Notes under the pieces: model-generated
The model's database searches: none
The model's input: the letters and a program-made list of their open reading frames with translations, nothing else
Told to the model about the DNA's origin: nothing
In this document: piece after piece, positions 28,520-39,859 of the stretch
Position numbering within the stretch: position 1 is the first letter of the stretch
Layout: each line of letters begins with the position of its first letter
Origin: Eukaryota sp. TZLM1-RC
Taxonomy: Eukaryota; Metamonada: BaSk clade
Assembly: GCA_040285825.1 (NCBI GenBank)
Contig: JAUPSS010000004.1
Span: forward strand, 682,001-746,000
Reading direction: 5' to 3'
Length of the DNA stretch: 64,000 nt
Made by a program: the position numbers and the translations under genes

Positions 28520-30790
28520 ATGCAAACAGAAGTAAGTCGAAAATCTTCAAAATCTGTGATGGATGGCCTCGACATCTGGCCATCTAGCTTCAATTGTGAC
28601 ATTCATGGATCACTCTTCATCCAACCCGTTGTTCTTGCTTGTGGACATTCATTTTGTAACGTCTGCATTACTGATTGGATCCAACGAAATCCAACCTGTC
28701 CTAAATGCAGGTCGCCTGCTCCAGGAAGCTCCAAGGTACGAAACTATGCCCTAGAACAAGTTCTTTTCGACATAACCAAGCCAAATATCATTCAATTGGA
28801 TGATCTACAAGAACTATGTTCACTTTCACGTTCACCCAGAGCATCTATCAAGTCTGCAATGCTGAATGGACGACCAGTTGTTTTAAAGACTCCAACTTGC
28901 ATCGATTCGCTCGCACAGGCCGAAATTCGTGAAAACATTGTTCAACTTTATCATATTATATCGTCATTGAAAAGCCCTCCTTGTATTGTCAACATTCTTG
29001 GTGTTACGTTAGATCCACCAGGACTGGTTACCGAACGTCTTTCATGTTCCATTGAGTGTATGATGAATGAAGAACACCACTTTTCCAATGAAGAAGCTCT
29101 TGTTGTTTTTGAGGACATTGCATCAGCATTACTTTGTTATCATGAGAATGAATTGGTTTATATGTCTCTATCCCCTAGCACTGTCTTTGTTAAAGTTAGA
29201 CACAACAAGATCATTGGAGCCAAACTTAGTCCTGTTTTTAGCACCCTTTATATGGGTGATTCCTTGCCGGAATCTGCTGAGACTGATGAGGAATCTATCT
29301 ACACAAGCCCTGAAATCATCTCAGGGGAGTGCATTAGAGCACATACATCGAGTGATGTTTTTGCTTTTGGGGTACTGCTGTTGATGATATCAACCAATCA
29401 CAATTTTGCTGTTGGGCAAGATGGGAAAGCTGATTTTTTGGGTTCAATGATGAGCTTGCTCTCAGATCCTTGGAAAGCTTTAATAAGTTCAATGGTTAGT
29501 TATGATATTGGCAGTAGACCTTCAATGGAAAATGTGTTAAATCAGTTGAGTTTGTTGAAGGATGTCCAAATTATTGAACCAGTAGATGATGCTGGATCGA
29601 ACTCTGGGTGTCTCAAGAGACGACTTGAATTAGAATTTGAAAATTTGTCAATGGAGCATGAAACTATCATGAAAGAAAAGAAAGCAACTGATGAGCAAAA
29701 TCAGCTACTACAGAGATTCATTGATAATTTGACAGCAAGGCAGGTTCAGTATCAAGGAATAATAACTGGACTTAGAACAGAGAATTCTTCTGCAATTGCT
29801 GATGCTGAACCAGTGGCAGATGAGCAAGTTGTTGATCTTCTCATGGATGAACGACAGAATTTAACTTGTGGAATGCGACTTTTTACTAGATGTTTTCGAC
29901 TTGATAATGTCATCGAAAGTTATCGACAACAAATATCAGATCTGAGCATCGATCTTTCAAGGACAAGAAATAATATCACAGCATTGGAGCGATCACACAA
30001 GGAAAATAGTGAAGCATATTACCAAAAAATCGAGGAGATTGGAAGAGTTTTACTAGAACAAGATCAGCTGCTGAACACTCTAAACACAAATTATAATGAA
30101 ACTATGAAAGTCAACAAGGATCAGTTGGAGAAGCTTTATGAAACTATTCGACATAAAAACAACTGTATACTGGAGCAGGATCAAACAATAGAAAAGTTGA
30201 TGAAAACAATTCAAATATTTAATCAGCAACCCCAAAACATTATTCCACGGCCAAGTTCACCGATTATTGATCCGATCATGAAAAATTTAGTTGCTACACC
30301 ACAAGTTAATTCTAACTTTGTAGCTCATTCCAATGCAGAGTGTATAATGAATCGCGTTTATTTTTCTAAAAAGATGAAGCATGTTGATGTCAGAGTTGGT
30401 TATAGAGCAAAGCATGCTTCAGGAAGAGGAGTTGTTCTGAGTAAACATGCATTTGCAACTAACAAGCTCCACAAATTCTCCATCAAATTTATTCAAGGAG
30501 AAGTAGATATAGGCATTGTTCCAATTTCTCAGGTTTCACTCGATTTTTCCAGCACACGGGCTTCTTATCGAATATTCTCTGATGGGGGAATGACAAATAA
30601 CTTGACTGGAAACAATGTAGTCTGGGACAAAGGACATGTTGTTACCATAACCATTGATCTGATTGAGAATCAAATTGTTTTTGGTGATGGAAAAGATATT
30701 ATTTGTTATGGTTCTCTCTCGCAATTGACGAATGATCAGTGGTATATGATGGTTGAGCTTGGTGGTGGAAGTGTTGTGGAAATCGTGTAG
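28520..30790 (+). CDS. RING-type finger, pseudokinase, coiled-coil, SPRY-like protein
   Basis: 756-residue intronless ORF. Residues 25-65 form a RING-like finger: CDIHGSLFIQPVVLACGHSF then CNVC and CPKC (second ligand is His), suggesting ubiquitin E3 activity. Residues about 85-350 have a protein-kinase fold without catalysis: the HRDLKPxN loop is replaced by VYMSLSPSTVFVK, the DFG position reads KLSPV, yet the C-lobe pieces TSPEI, DVFAFGVLLL and GSRPSMENVL remain. Residues 365-420 and 450-570 are coiled coil. Residues 620-756 form a beta-rich SPRY-like domain (VDVRVGYRAKHASGRGVVL, VTITIDLIENQIVFGDG). A dead-kinase E3 scaffold is inferred; no ortholog is recognised. Confidence 0.8.
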   Translation: MQTEVSRKSSKSVMDGLDIWPSSFNCDIHGSLFIQPVVLACGHSFCNVCITDWIQRNPTCPKCRSPAPGSSKVRNYALEQVLFDITKPNIIQLDDLQELCSLSRSPRASIKSAMLNGRPVVLKTPTCIDSLAQAEIRENIVQLYHIISSLKSPPCIVNILGVTLDPPGLVTERLSCSIECMMNEEHHFSNEEALVVFEDIASALLCYHENELVYMSLSPSTVFVKVRHNKIIGAKLSPVFSTLYMGDSLPESAETDEESIYTSPEIISGECIRAHTSSDVFAFGVLLLMISTNHNFAVGQDGKADFLGSMMSLLSDPWKALISSMVSYDIGSRPSMENVLNQLSLLKDVQIIEPVDDAGSNSGCLKRRLELEFENLSMEHETIMKEKKATDEQNQLLQRFIDNLTARQVQYQGIITGLRTENSSAIADAEPVADEQVVDLLMDERQNLTCGMRLFTRCFRLDNVIESYRQQISDLSIDLSRTRNNITALERSHKENSEAYYQKIEEIGRVLLEQDQLLNTLNTNYNETMKVNKDQLEKLYETIRHKNNCILEQDQTIEKLMKTIQIFNQQPQNIIPRPSSPIIDPIMKNLVATPQVNSNFVAHSNAECIMNRVYFSKKMKHVDVRVGYRAKHASGRGVVLSKHAFATNKLHKFSIKFIQGEVDIGIVPISQVSLDFSSTRASYRIFSDGGMTNNLTGNNVVWDKGHVVTITIDLIENQIVFGDGKDIICYGSLSQLTNDQWYMMVELGGGSVVEIV

Positions 30791-31958
30791 ATGAGCAATT
30801 GGCTTTTCAACAATTGTCTGTGTCATGAGATTATTAATTCAACAGCACATCTTCAGATATTGGTCTGAATAATAAATAAATATCAATAAATATCATAGTT
30901 TAACCAACCTTCAGTTGGTCATAGTAAATTTCATTTTTCGTTCAACAAAATTGGGTAATGAACCCTATAATCTGACATTTTACCAAGTCTTTCAACAAAA
31001 ATGCATCATTAGTTAGCGTTTACATTTTTGAAAAGATATCTTATTGGTCTATTTTCAGTGTTGATGTTTGAAAATCTAAACTTGAAACTTGTAAATATAA
31101 CCACCTCCACTGACATGATGAGCATATTTCAGTAGAGAGAGCTGATCAAGATTTTTCCCACTGGTGTTTAGGTTACACGTGTCAGTTTTAGAATTCCAAT
31201 TAAAGTTCTTGAATGAAAATTTCATCAAATTTTTGTTATCCAAAATATGATCAAGACATCAAAATGTATCAACTCTACTGATTAACTCTAATATCTGATT
31301 CGGAATATGTTTCATTTTTCAATTATTTCGATCATGAAATTATTCAATGTGATTAAGATTATAATATCCAAAATGTTATTTATTTTATTTATTATTTCTT
31401 AATTTATGTTGTTGTGAATAACCCATTAAAGCACACCGCACGCACACTGTCTTGATCGAGAAGTGGTGATTACGCTAACGTTAACATTAACACTAATTAA
31501 ATTTTTCTGAAAGAATAGCCAAATAGAATAATGAAAGTATTTGTTGACATTATTGCTGAGTTTTTGAGTTGTTCACGTCTGAATTTGAACTGATCAAAAG
31601 AAAAGCTAAAAAAGAACAGATGCAAACTATAAAACTTCTATTTATCAAAAAGTTGAGTCTAACTAAAACCAAATATTTCGTTGTAGAAGATTAGAGTCAA
31701 AATAGTCAACAATCAAAAAAATAAAAAAATAGCCAAGATATGTTTCATTGACAACACACCAAACCCTAACCCTAAGCCTAACCATAACCCTAACCCAAAT
31801 TATAAAATCAAAAAAAAGAAAGCTATGTTTTATTAAAAAAGATACTGAAAATACTGAAATATAAATGTGAAAAAATGAATCATAGAGATAGCAACAAAGA
31901 TAATATGAATTAAACTAATAGAAATTGATAAGCATATTCCAAACTGTTTTAAAAAAAC
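30791..31958. other. Intergenic
   Basis: AT-rich, no gene seen apart from the telomere-like tract reported separately. Confidence 0.4.
31761..31796 (+). repeat. Interstitial telomeric-type repeat (CCCTAA)n
   Basis: About six degenerate CCCTAA units on the plus strand. A second tract of the opposite orientation lies 410 bp away inside the phosphatase exon (32207-32234). Confidence 0.8.
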
Positions 31959-32591
31959 CTACAATAAATCATGAATTAAATTCCAAAGAAATCTGGAGAA
32001 TTCTTGATTTTTATTGAGCTCTACCAAAAATTTGAACTGTTTGACAGTTTGAACAGCTCTAGGGCCCCTTACTTCCCTTACCTTGGCTATACTTTCATCA
32101 ACGCTAAACCTTCCTTCCCCCAACACCAACACCAAGGCAGCAACGACTACCCCTGTCCTTCCCAATCCCCCTTGACAATGAAGCAGTGGTTTGATGTTGC
32201 TGTTACGGTTAAGGTTAAGGTTAGGGTTAGGGTTGAAAGTGAAAATAAGGGAAGTAATTTCTTTGAGTTGGTGAGTGGAAGGTGGATGGCCATCCTCAAT
32301 TTCAAACAGAAAGGGGGTAATGTTAATGGATTCATAGCTTGATAAGAGGTTGTGAACGTTGTACTTTGACAATTCTCGCTTCTGAAGCAGTATAATGACA
32401 TGTGAGAAAGAGTGGGTTTGTATAGTGGCCAGGTCTGTGTTGAGACAGCGAGTGTAACCAGATCGTTGACACCCAGGAAGTTCCGTGAGACCAAGACGCC
32501 ATTCACGAGGTAATTTAGTACTGATTGTATGGAAATCAAAGTAGTCAATTTTCAGAGGAGAGGTTGTACAAGGTGTGGAAGAAGTGGTCAT
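31959..32591 (-). CDS. CDKN3-like dual-specificity/tyrosine phosphatase
   Basis: Protein phosphatase of the cysteine-dependent superfamily. Start chosen at ATG 32591 (210 residues). The active-site loop is HCQGGLGRTG (His138, Cys139, Arg145 approx.), with the general-acid region FEIEDGHPPS (Asp near 100). The N-terminal part (STKLPREWRLGLTELPG, RCLNTDLATIQTHSF) resembles the extended domain of CDKN3/KAP-type and related bacterial phosphatases. Residues about 120-129, NPNPNLNLN, are encoded by a telomeric repeat and lie in the loop before the active-site strand, so the insertion may be tolerated. All catalytic residues are kept. Substrate is unknown; cyclin-dependent kinase is the family precedent. 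Confidence 0.85.
   Translation of the reverse strand: MTTSSTPCTTSPLKIDYFDFHTISTKLPREWRLGLTELPGCQRSGYTRCLNTDLATIQTHSFSHVIILLQKRELSKYNVHNLLSSYESINITPFLFEIEDGHPPSTHQLKEITSLIFTFNPNPNLNLNRNSNIKPLLHCQGGLGRTGVVVAALVLVLGEGRFSVDESIAKVREVRGPRAVQTVKQFKFLVELNKNQEFSRFLWNLIHDLL
32207..32234 (+). repeat. Telomeric repeat inside the phosphatase coding sequence
   Basis: GGTTAAGGTTAAGGTTAGGG-type tract on the plus strand; on the coding strand it is AACCCTAACCCTAACCTTAACC and yields alternating Asn-Pro/Asn-Leu. Confidence 0.85.
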
Positions 32592-32764
32592 AATCAACTA
32601 CTCACTGTTTGTCTATGAAGCAAATGCTGTTCAAGTGGAGGAATAAGTATCGTATCATCAGCGTAATTCCAAAATCTGTAATAAAACTTTTGATACATGA
32701 TTTGTGAAAGTTGTATTTGGTTTGTTCAAATGACAATAAAATAAAATAACCACCAACCTGATTC

Positions 32765-33590
32765 AAATCTTGTAAACTTACCAGTCTCTTATTTTGATGA
32801 CCTTGACCCTGATGATTATAGTGAAAAAAATGTAGTCTTTGGTGATCTTGGAAAGAGAGATTTAATTCAATTTGGAGCAAAAACAGATCAATTTGATGCA
32901 AATCCACTGAGAACATATAAATGAATGAGGCTAACATATGAATAGAAACCACCAACAAGTGTTACAATTTTGTGATAGATAAAATAATGGTCATAGTGAA
33001 GAACTGTGAATGACCATTGAAGAATGGAACTCATGGTTACGTGAACATGATTCAAAAATTGTTAATAATCCCGAATTTAGAGAATTTATGTTGGATAAGT
33101 GTAAACATTACAATGAAACCAAACAATTCTAAGAATTTTTTGGTCAAAGTTTACTTTTATGGAAGATACGTAATATCTAGTTAATGTACGTAGGCAAAAA
33201 AATGAAGAAAGCATTGTTAATAACTTATTAATAGCATATAGTGGTTTAGACAAAATAGTATCGTGTATTGGGGACTTGGGTCGAAAACCAATCAGTATGC
33301 TCAAACATAGTCCACCAACAACTTCCAATAGATGGATTAGTTGTTTTGTTAGACAAAAATTTTCATACTGTTGTAATTGATGAAAGCCATACTTCTTCAA
33401 AATGTCTTTATTGCTTTGAAAAAGTATTTGAAACGACGATTAAAACAAAAAATAAAATACCTAAAAGTGCTGAAAAACACCGTTCAAGTCTCCACATGAT
33501 CTATTGGACTGTAGAAGTCACCATTGTATCAATGATGCGAAATCACGATGTAAAAAACCCGAAAATAGAGAAGTAATCAAGGCAAGGTAA
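32765..33590 (+). pseudogene. Fanzor (eukaryotic TnpB-like nuclease) relic 2
   Basis: Plus strand, three or more frame changes and stops. In order: NVVFGDLGKRDLIQFGAK near 32825-32880, which fits the RuvC-I strand (vv.DpGkrdli; the usual Asp-Pro is shifted to GDLG); RRQKNEESIVNNLLIAYSG (33190-33245); CIGDLGRKPISMLKHSPPTT (33262-33321), like the Fanzor GDW...KH.PPT block; VVIDESHTSSKCLYCFEKV (33370-33426), the RuvC-II/zinc segment with D-E-x-x-T-S-x-x-C-x-x-C; then LDCRSHHC, a possible second Cys pair. The RuvC-III WNRD motif is not clear. This copy keeps more of the catalytic core than the others. Confidence 0.65.
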
Positions 33591-34967
33591 TGGAAAATGA
33601 ACAAGATGGCTTGTTTGAATACGTTGAATGTATTTGATCACCGGTTGTCTGGTGAAGAGGGAAGAACTGTTTATCTTAGAAATTAGTTTACTTTTACTGA
33701 CTAGTACAATCTAGTCATAGTTGACATATCAGTCAAAATATAAAAAAATATCAAACAATTTTTCCTACAGCAATCAACAAGAAACTGAGATAACAACACC
33801 TTTAGGCCACCGGCCATCATGTTGCTATCACTCTACTCCATCAGAAAAACATATACTGGACTCTAGAGCAAAAGATGCGGTATGAGCATTTCAGAGTTTG
33901 AAGTGCTAAATGTTTACAAATGGTTTAGCATTGTAGACTTTGAAATAAGTAATTTGTTCGTCAACAAAATGCACCTAAAAGCAATTATTCCTCTTGCAGA
34001 AACTTACAAAACAATATTCAAATACAAAAATTATATTTGACAATGACAATTGACACTAATATTTCGTGCTTTTTTAATGGTTGTCTTCTACGGTATCTCA
34101 ATTCATCGGCGCTGTTAATTCACAAAACAAGACTTTATTCATTCTTAATTCATCTGGATCCATTTGGACAAAATAAGCTCAGGTCTTAACTCAGTCACAA
34201 GCAAGGGAAAATCAACATATTGATTTGTGTCAGAAAGTAAATCGCAGTAAACATCATAATGATCTAGGTGATGAACTAAAAAGTAAAATTGAATTAACTG
34301 TGCAATTAGATCTACCGTGTTTATATATAAATAAAAATCAAACTTTTCACTGTGTTCAAAAATAATTTTGTTCAAACATTTTTGAAAGATAAATTATTAA
34401 TCATTTCATGTAATTTGCACTCATTCTTATAACGCAACAATGCCAAACTTTTTTTCTGAACCATAAAAAACACTTGTAGAAAAACTAAATTTGGATATTC
34501 AACTTATAACAAAGATTTTGAAAATACTGTACTGAAACATTACTCAACAGTTACAAAACAATGTAGCCATAAAATAGATAGATTTATTGGTAACAACCGT
34601 AAGACTGAAAATTGGGCAGTAAATCATTGATGCATTTGAACATTTGAAAGCGAATGAGGAAAAGTATATTCTAAAGTGATAAGAACGTATTAGTGAAAAC
34701 ATTGATGAATACGTTCAAGCCACTGAATAGTTGTTAAATAATTGGTTTCAGATAGTTTTATTTAGTTGATTTTCAATAAATTGGGGGTAACTGAAAAATG
34801 TTTGAGCCTTGTTGGGTCGACTATCTTTACAAAAAAGATTATTGTTTATTTCAGAAAATTGATAATTGCCATTGACTCAAAAAATCATAACAAATAGAAT
34901 ATCTTACAAGTGTTGTCAAGGTTGCAAGTCTACCCAAGATTTTGCAATAAGATGGTTGGCCAAATGG

Positions 34968-35002
<35 letters not shown>

Positions 35003-35479
35003 GTGATTGATTGATTGATCATTCGAACTGTGCTTCATTGTTTTGTATCGTTCCTTCCTTTACTCCAACAGAGTTACTGTTGTGAGCTAATAGAAGTATG
35101 TGAATACCAATGTGCCTCAAATTTAATAAAATGCCTCAAATTCATCTATATAATTTGATGAATCACTGCGAAAATGGTTCACTAAATAAATTTCAATAAA
35201 ACTTCATTTTCAAAAAAACTTATAAGGAAGCCTTAAGAAACTAGATCTTACTTGGCTTTTTGGGTTGCAAATAGCCATTCATTAGTTATATAACAAAGTA
35301 ATTCTCTTTGATTGTTACTAGCTAGGTACTGATGTTTCTACATTTACTTAAAGGAAAAGAAAGAAAAAATCACCAATAATCACACAATCAATCAACCTAT
35401 AAAACCTGGGAACTTGCAATCTAAAATTAACCAAATGGATGCATATTTGACTCTTCATAGTTACGAAAAGTATAAATCA
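33591..35479. other. Intergenic with (GATT)n microsatellite
   Basis: AT-rich DNA without recognisable genes; a tetranucleotide GATT repeat of about 50 bp sits at 34968-35019. Confidence 0.45.
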
Positions 35480-36530
35480 CATACTTTTCAGCTGAATACT
35501 GAATCCACCATGGAAAACTAGATAATTCAAATAAATATTCATTCTTGATTAGTTTAACAGATTGAACTAAACCTTAATTAATAAGTTTTGTTGGGGATAG
35601 GGCAAAATGTGATAGAGTGTATTTGTTAGATTTAATCAATTGAATAAACTTCAGAGAAGGAAAGTTTTGTTCAGTGATATTGGCAGGAACCACACCATGA
35701 ATTAACAATTCCTTCAAGTTGGGTAATTGTATTTTAATATTGACAAGATCAAGCAATCGTACTTCCAATCTAACAATGTATTGAGGTAAAGTTATTCGTC
35801 CCTTTTATATTCTTTTTAAGATATTACGAGATAATACCACCAAATCATTCAATGAAGTAAGATAGCTTAAATCAACAACATCAAGGGCTCAATCTTCAAA
35901 TACTGGCTTCACTAGTGAACTGGGTAATTATAAGCTCTAGACATTTTTGTTTTGATGAATGCATCAAGTTTGGAGACCTTGGTTGAAATCTCGACCTTCC
36001 ACAAAGCTCAACAACCTCAACATTTGGGGTAAATGACAGTAATTGTTGACAGTAGATTTGTTGAATAATGACAATAATTGTGGATCATAATCAACTTCAT
36101 CATAGTAAACATCAAGTTTTTTAATTCTAGTATTAATTACTTTAGGGCCATTATAATCAGTAGATAATTGCAATTGTAAATCACAAATATTTTCATCCAC
36201 ATTTAAATCTTGAGGATCTTTTATATATTGAACACCATTAATCACTTGTTTAGCAAATTTAGCCACTTTGTTGCTGATTAAACATTTGGTATAGAATCTA
36301 GCTTTTGTATAAGGATGGTTGCTAAACATGTTTTTCCAAATATTGTAAATATTCAATAAAAATTAATTTGATCAGACCACTAAACATTCGATTAAGAACC
36401 TCTTAAATGAAAAGCGCCAAGTATCTCTGGTTTCAAATACTTTGACAGGTTGTGGTTGATCAATCAAATCACCTGTACCTAATTGACCTTGATAGTTCCT
36501 TCCCCAAGCCCAAAACGTATGTTTGAATAA
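35480..36530 (-). pseudogene. RCC1-LRR paralog, truncated and decayed
   Basis: Minus strand matches the intact neighbour (37614-39859) from its last RCC1 blade (near 36525, AWGRNYQGQLGTGDLID) to its C-terminus (near 35500). Many frame changes and stops; the longest frame (36356-35964) holds KVINTRIKKLDVYYDEVDYD, which is the same motif as in the intact gene. The N-terminal RCC1 blades are missing, so it is a 5'-truncated tandem copy. Two similar genes in the same orientation suggest a local family. Confidence 0.8.
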
Positions 36531-37158
36531 CATCTAATTTCACGACTATTTGCTATCCTCAAGGAATTTCATTTTGAAGAATGAATCATGTCCATCACTC
36601 GGACAACAAATTTATTTCAATTTGGTTTATTAGCTTTTCAAAAACTTATCTAAATAGGAAAACTATAATCAAGGTTTTTATTCCAGGAAGGCAGAACAAT
36701 ACAGAGAAAAATATGCTCAAATCGCTGATTACACTGAGATTGGCTTATGCTCAAATGAAGTGTTAGATTATGTCGTTTTTTAACAAAAACCAAGTTTTTT
36801 TACCATCTTTTTGCAATAACATGTCATTTTGCAAAAACGGTCAACTTATGTGACCGATTAATAGATCACAGCTGGCATCATTTCGAAAAGTTGTTAGTGT
36901 AATCCAAGAATTTGCATTTTTTAAAATATAAGTAATTGAGGTAACTTCCACAATTATAAAATGAAATTGATTAAAATAACAAAACTAGTTGAATGCAGCT
37001 TCACCATTCTTTGCATCAAATTATGTCACTTGTTGTCTCAAAAATCAGACTTCCATTATCCAAGATTGAATGAAACCCAAATGGTAGCCTAACAACCTAA
37101 TAGAATGAATGTTGCTGGAAGCAAAGCAACAGCTGAAGTTCCTTTTAATTAATGCAGA
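36531..37158. other. Intergenic, nothing recognised
   Basis: AT-rich; no supported gene. Confidence 0.4.
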
Positions 37159-37353
37159 AGAACAGAACTTCCTGACAATTTAAAAGCTCCTTTTAGACCA
37201 GTTGCTATGATAGTTCCTGATTATTCTTTGATTTCTGAAATTGTATTAATGTCTTTTGAAGGGTATTTTAAAGCCAAACTACTAGCCCAAAAGCTGGTCT
37301 ACACCTTTCAACTTGGTCCTCAACAACGAAGACTGAAGAAACCACTCAACTAA
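37159..37353 (+). pseudogene. Dynein heavy chain fragment (AAA2 region)
   Basis: Reads RTELPDNLKAPFRPVAMIVP, then DYSLISEIVLMSF and AKLLAQKLVYTFQL, followed by a TAA. The ELPDNLK.LFRPVAM..PD motif with the following ISEI.L.S.GF and LA.K...TY.L is diagnostic of dynein heavy chains between AAA2 and the next helix. Only about 64 codons remain in a chain of over 4000, with no flanking dynein sequence, so it is an orphan fragment. It indicates that the genome has or had dynein heavy chains. Confidence 0.8.
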
Positions 37354-37613
37354 CAGTTGGCTTAAATTCAGACTTCCATTATCCAAGATCCCTGAATGAA
37401 ACTAATAAACTAACAGCTGGCCTTAGAGAATAAAAAAAACAATTTTCCTCCATTTATGCAACAAAATCACCAAAATGACAAAAAACAGAAACATATAAAT
37501 TCAAATAATTCACCATTTTCCTCCTTAACTTAACCTGCATTTTTCAAGACTAGAGCGCATGTTGAGGATTGTGTGAGATTTCATTCATTTATAAGAAATT
37601 TTGGGGACGCAAA

Positions 37614-39859
37614 TCATATTGTACAACACTCAGCAAGCAATTCACCGTCCGCAACTATTTCACCACAACTATTGATCAACTGCCTACTGCTTGGATACTG
37701 AATCCACCATGGAAAACAAAATAACTGAAATAAGTATTCATTCTTTACTAGCTTGACAGAGTTGATTAAATTATTATGAAATAGTTCTGTTGGAGATAAA
37801 AAGTTGGTGGCATTTTCCAGTGCGTCTTCACCAAGTTTTATTAATTGAATGAATTTCAAAGAAGGAAAATTGTGTTCAGTGATATTGGTAGGAACATTGT
37901 AATGAATTATCAACTCCTTCAAGTTTGGTAATTGGACTTCAATATTGACTGAATTTCCTAGATAGACTTCCAATCTATTAATGGATTGAGGTAAATGTAT
38001 CTCCCCTTGCAATAACCTCTCTGACAGTCCATTTAAGGCTAAATCTGACAACAGTACCAATTCTTTTAATGATGTAAGATAGCTCAAATCATCAACATTT
38101 GGATCACCAATATCATAACCTCTAACAACTAACTTCACTAGTGAAGTGGGTAGATAGTCTTTGTTACAAGGGTAGTCCAGCTCCAAAAATTTGAGATTTG
38201 ATAAATGTTCCAGGTGTAATGGAGGAATTGAATTTGACTTCATCCATCCGTCAAACTTAACAACCTCGACATTTGGGAAAAATGACAATAATTGTGGATC
38301 ATAATCAACTTCATCATAGTGAACATCAAGTTTTTTAATTCTAGTATTAATTACTTTAGGACCATTATAATCAGTAGATAATTGCAATTGTAAATCACCA
38401 ATACTTTCATTTAAATTTAAATCTTGAGGATCTTTTAGAAGCATCTTATTTTGAATTGGATGCTCATTAAATACTTCTTGAGCAAATTGAGCTACCCTTT
38501 TACTAATACCACATTTGGTGTAAAATCTTGCTTTAACGTATGGATGATTACCAAAAAGCTTTCGCAAATAATTCAAATATTCCCAATAAACAAACTTAAT
38601 TAGACCACTAAACATTCTATCCAATGGTTGTTTTGGATAATGAAAACTGCCAAGTATCTCAGAACCAAATACTTTGACAGGTTGAGGTCGATCAATCAAA
38701 TCACCTGTACCTAATTGACCTTTATCATTCCTTCCCCAAGCCCAAACAGTGTTTTTGTTGTAGGCAAAAAGGAAGTTTTCGTCAACAGAAACACCTTCTA
38801 TAACAGTGAGAGCATCAATACATCTTGGTTTCTCACTATCTTCATAAAACTCACTTATTCTGCTTAAATCACCCCAAACAAAAACTTTACCATCACCATT
38901 AGTTGAGACATAATAATAATAATAATGGAAATCAAAACAATCAATACCATAATAACCAACAATATTAATAGGGTCATGTAGCCCAAAAATTTTGGTGGGT
39001 TTGGATTTGAAATGATTAGTTCTAATAACTCTGTCAAACTTCCAAACCTCACCATAAATGTCTACAACAATAATACAATGTCCATCAAACAAAAAAGAAC
39101 CCTGGATTGGTTCTTTGGTTGAAATATGATCTAATACTGGAATTTTGGTAGTAGAAACTGATGTTTCAGCAAAACAAGTAGAGCCTTTGAAATTGACGTT
39201 AAAAACAATGGTAAAACAAAAGCTTTCATCAACTGCAACAAATGCATCACCAGAAACAGAAATACAAATAATATTATTTAATTCTTCAATTAATTCAAAT
39301 GATTCACAATCTCCCCACTTGACAACTTGGCCTTCGGGGGTCAAAGCAAATGAACAATTCTCGCCACGATAAACCTCCTTAATATTATAGGGAATGTCTA
39401 ATGGGGTGATTAATAGTGGTTCAAAAAGTGACTGAGGTGTTTCCCAATCAGGACTCCAGCCTAAAACATATACTATGCCTTGAGAAGAGAGGGCAAGGGA
39501 GTATTCACGTCCAGCTGAAATCGAAACAATATCAGTCAAAGGAGTTTTGATTGGTGCTTTGATGCTTAAAGGTCCAAAAGGAAGAATTTTGCCATAACAA
39601 TTGTCCCCCAGCCATATACTTCACCAGAATAGGTCAGGAGAAGGGTGTGCTGTTGATTGGTAGAAACATGTTTAACCCCTGTATCTCGGTCGGTCGAAAG
39701 CGTAGTGACAGAATCATTGGTTTGTGGAAGGGATTGAAATGTGTCCCAAGCATCGGGCAAGCAAGCGGTATGAGGGGTCAAAGAATCTGTTAGGGTGTGA
39801 GTGGGATGAGAAAAAGAAAAGGTAGAAGTGCCAATGTCTCCGTCCTGGTATTGAGTCAT
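37614..39859 (-). CDS. RCC1-repeat and LRR protein, one apparent frameshift
   Basis: Read from ATG 39859 the frame is about 749 codons long if one base is missing at 39605-39609 (a run of five C on the plus strand). The RCC1 blade YGWGDNCYGK straddles this point, so the break is more likely an indel or assembly error than an intron. N-terminal blades include HVSTNQQHTLLLTYSGEVYG, VSISAGREYSLALSSQG, VFVWGDL and VWAWGRNDKGQLGTGDLIDR. After about residue 420 the protein changes to LRR-like repeats (LKFLELDY, LKELVLLS, LKELIIHYNVP). The C-terminal part seems to replace the BTB found in other RCC1 hybrids. Role unknown; RCC1 propellers often act as exchange factors or scaffolds. Confidence 0.75.

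Noticed and set aside
31761-31796. True chromosome end
   Set aside because: The telomeric tract is short, degenerate and has genes on both sides.
34968-35019. CRISPR-like or regulatory array
   Set aside because: It is a plain GATT microsatellite without spacers.
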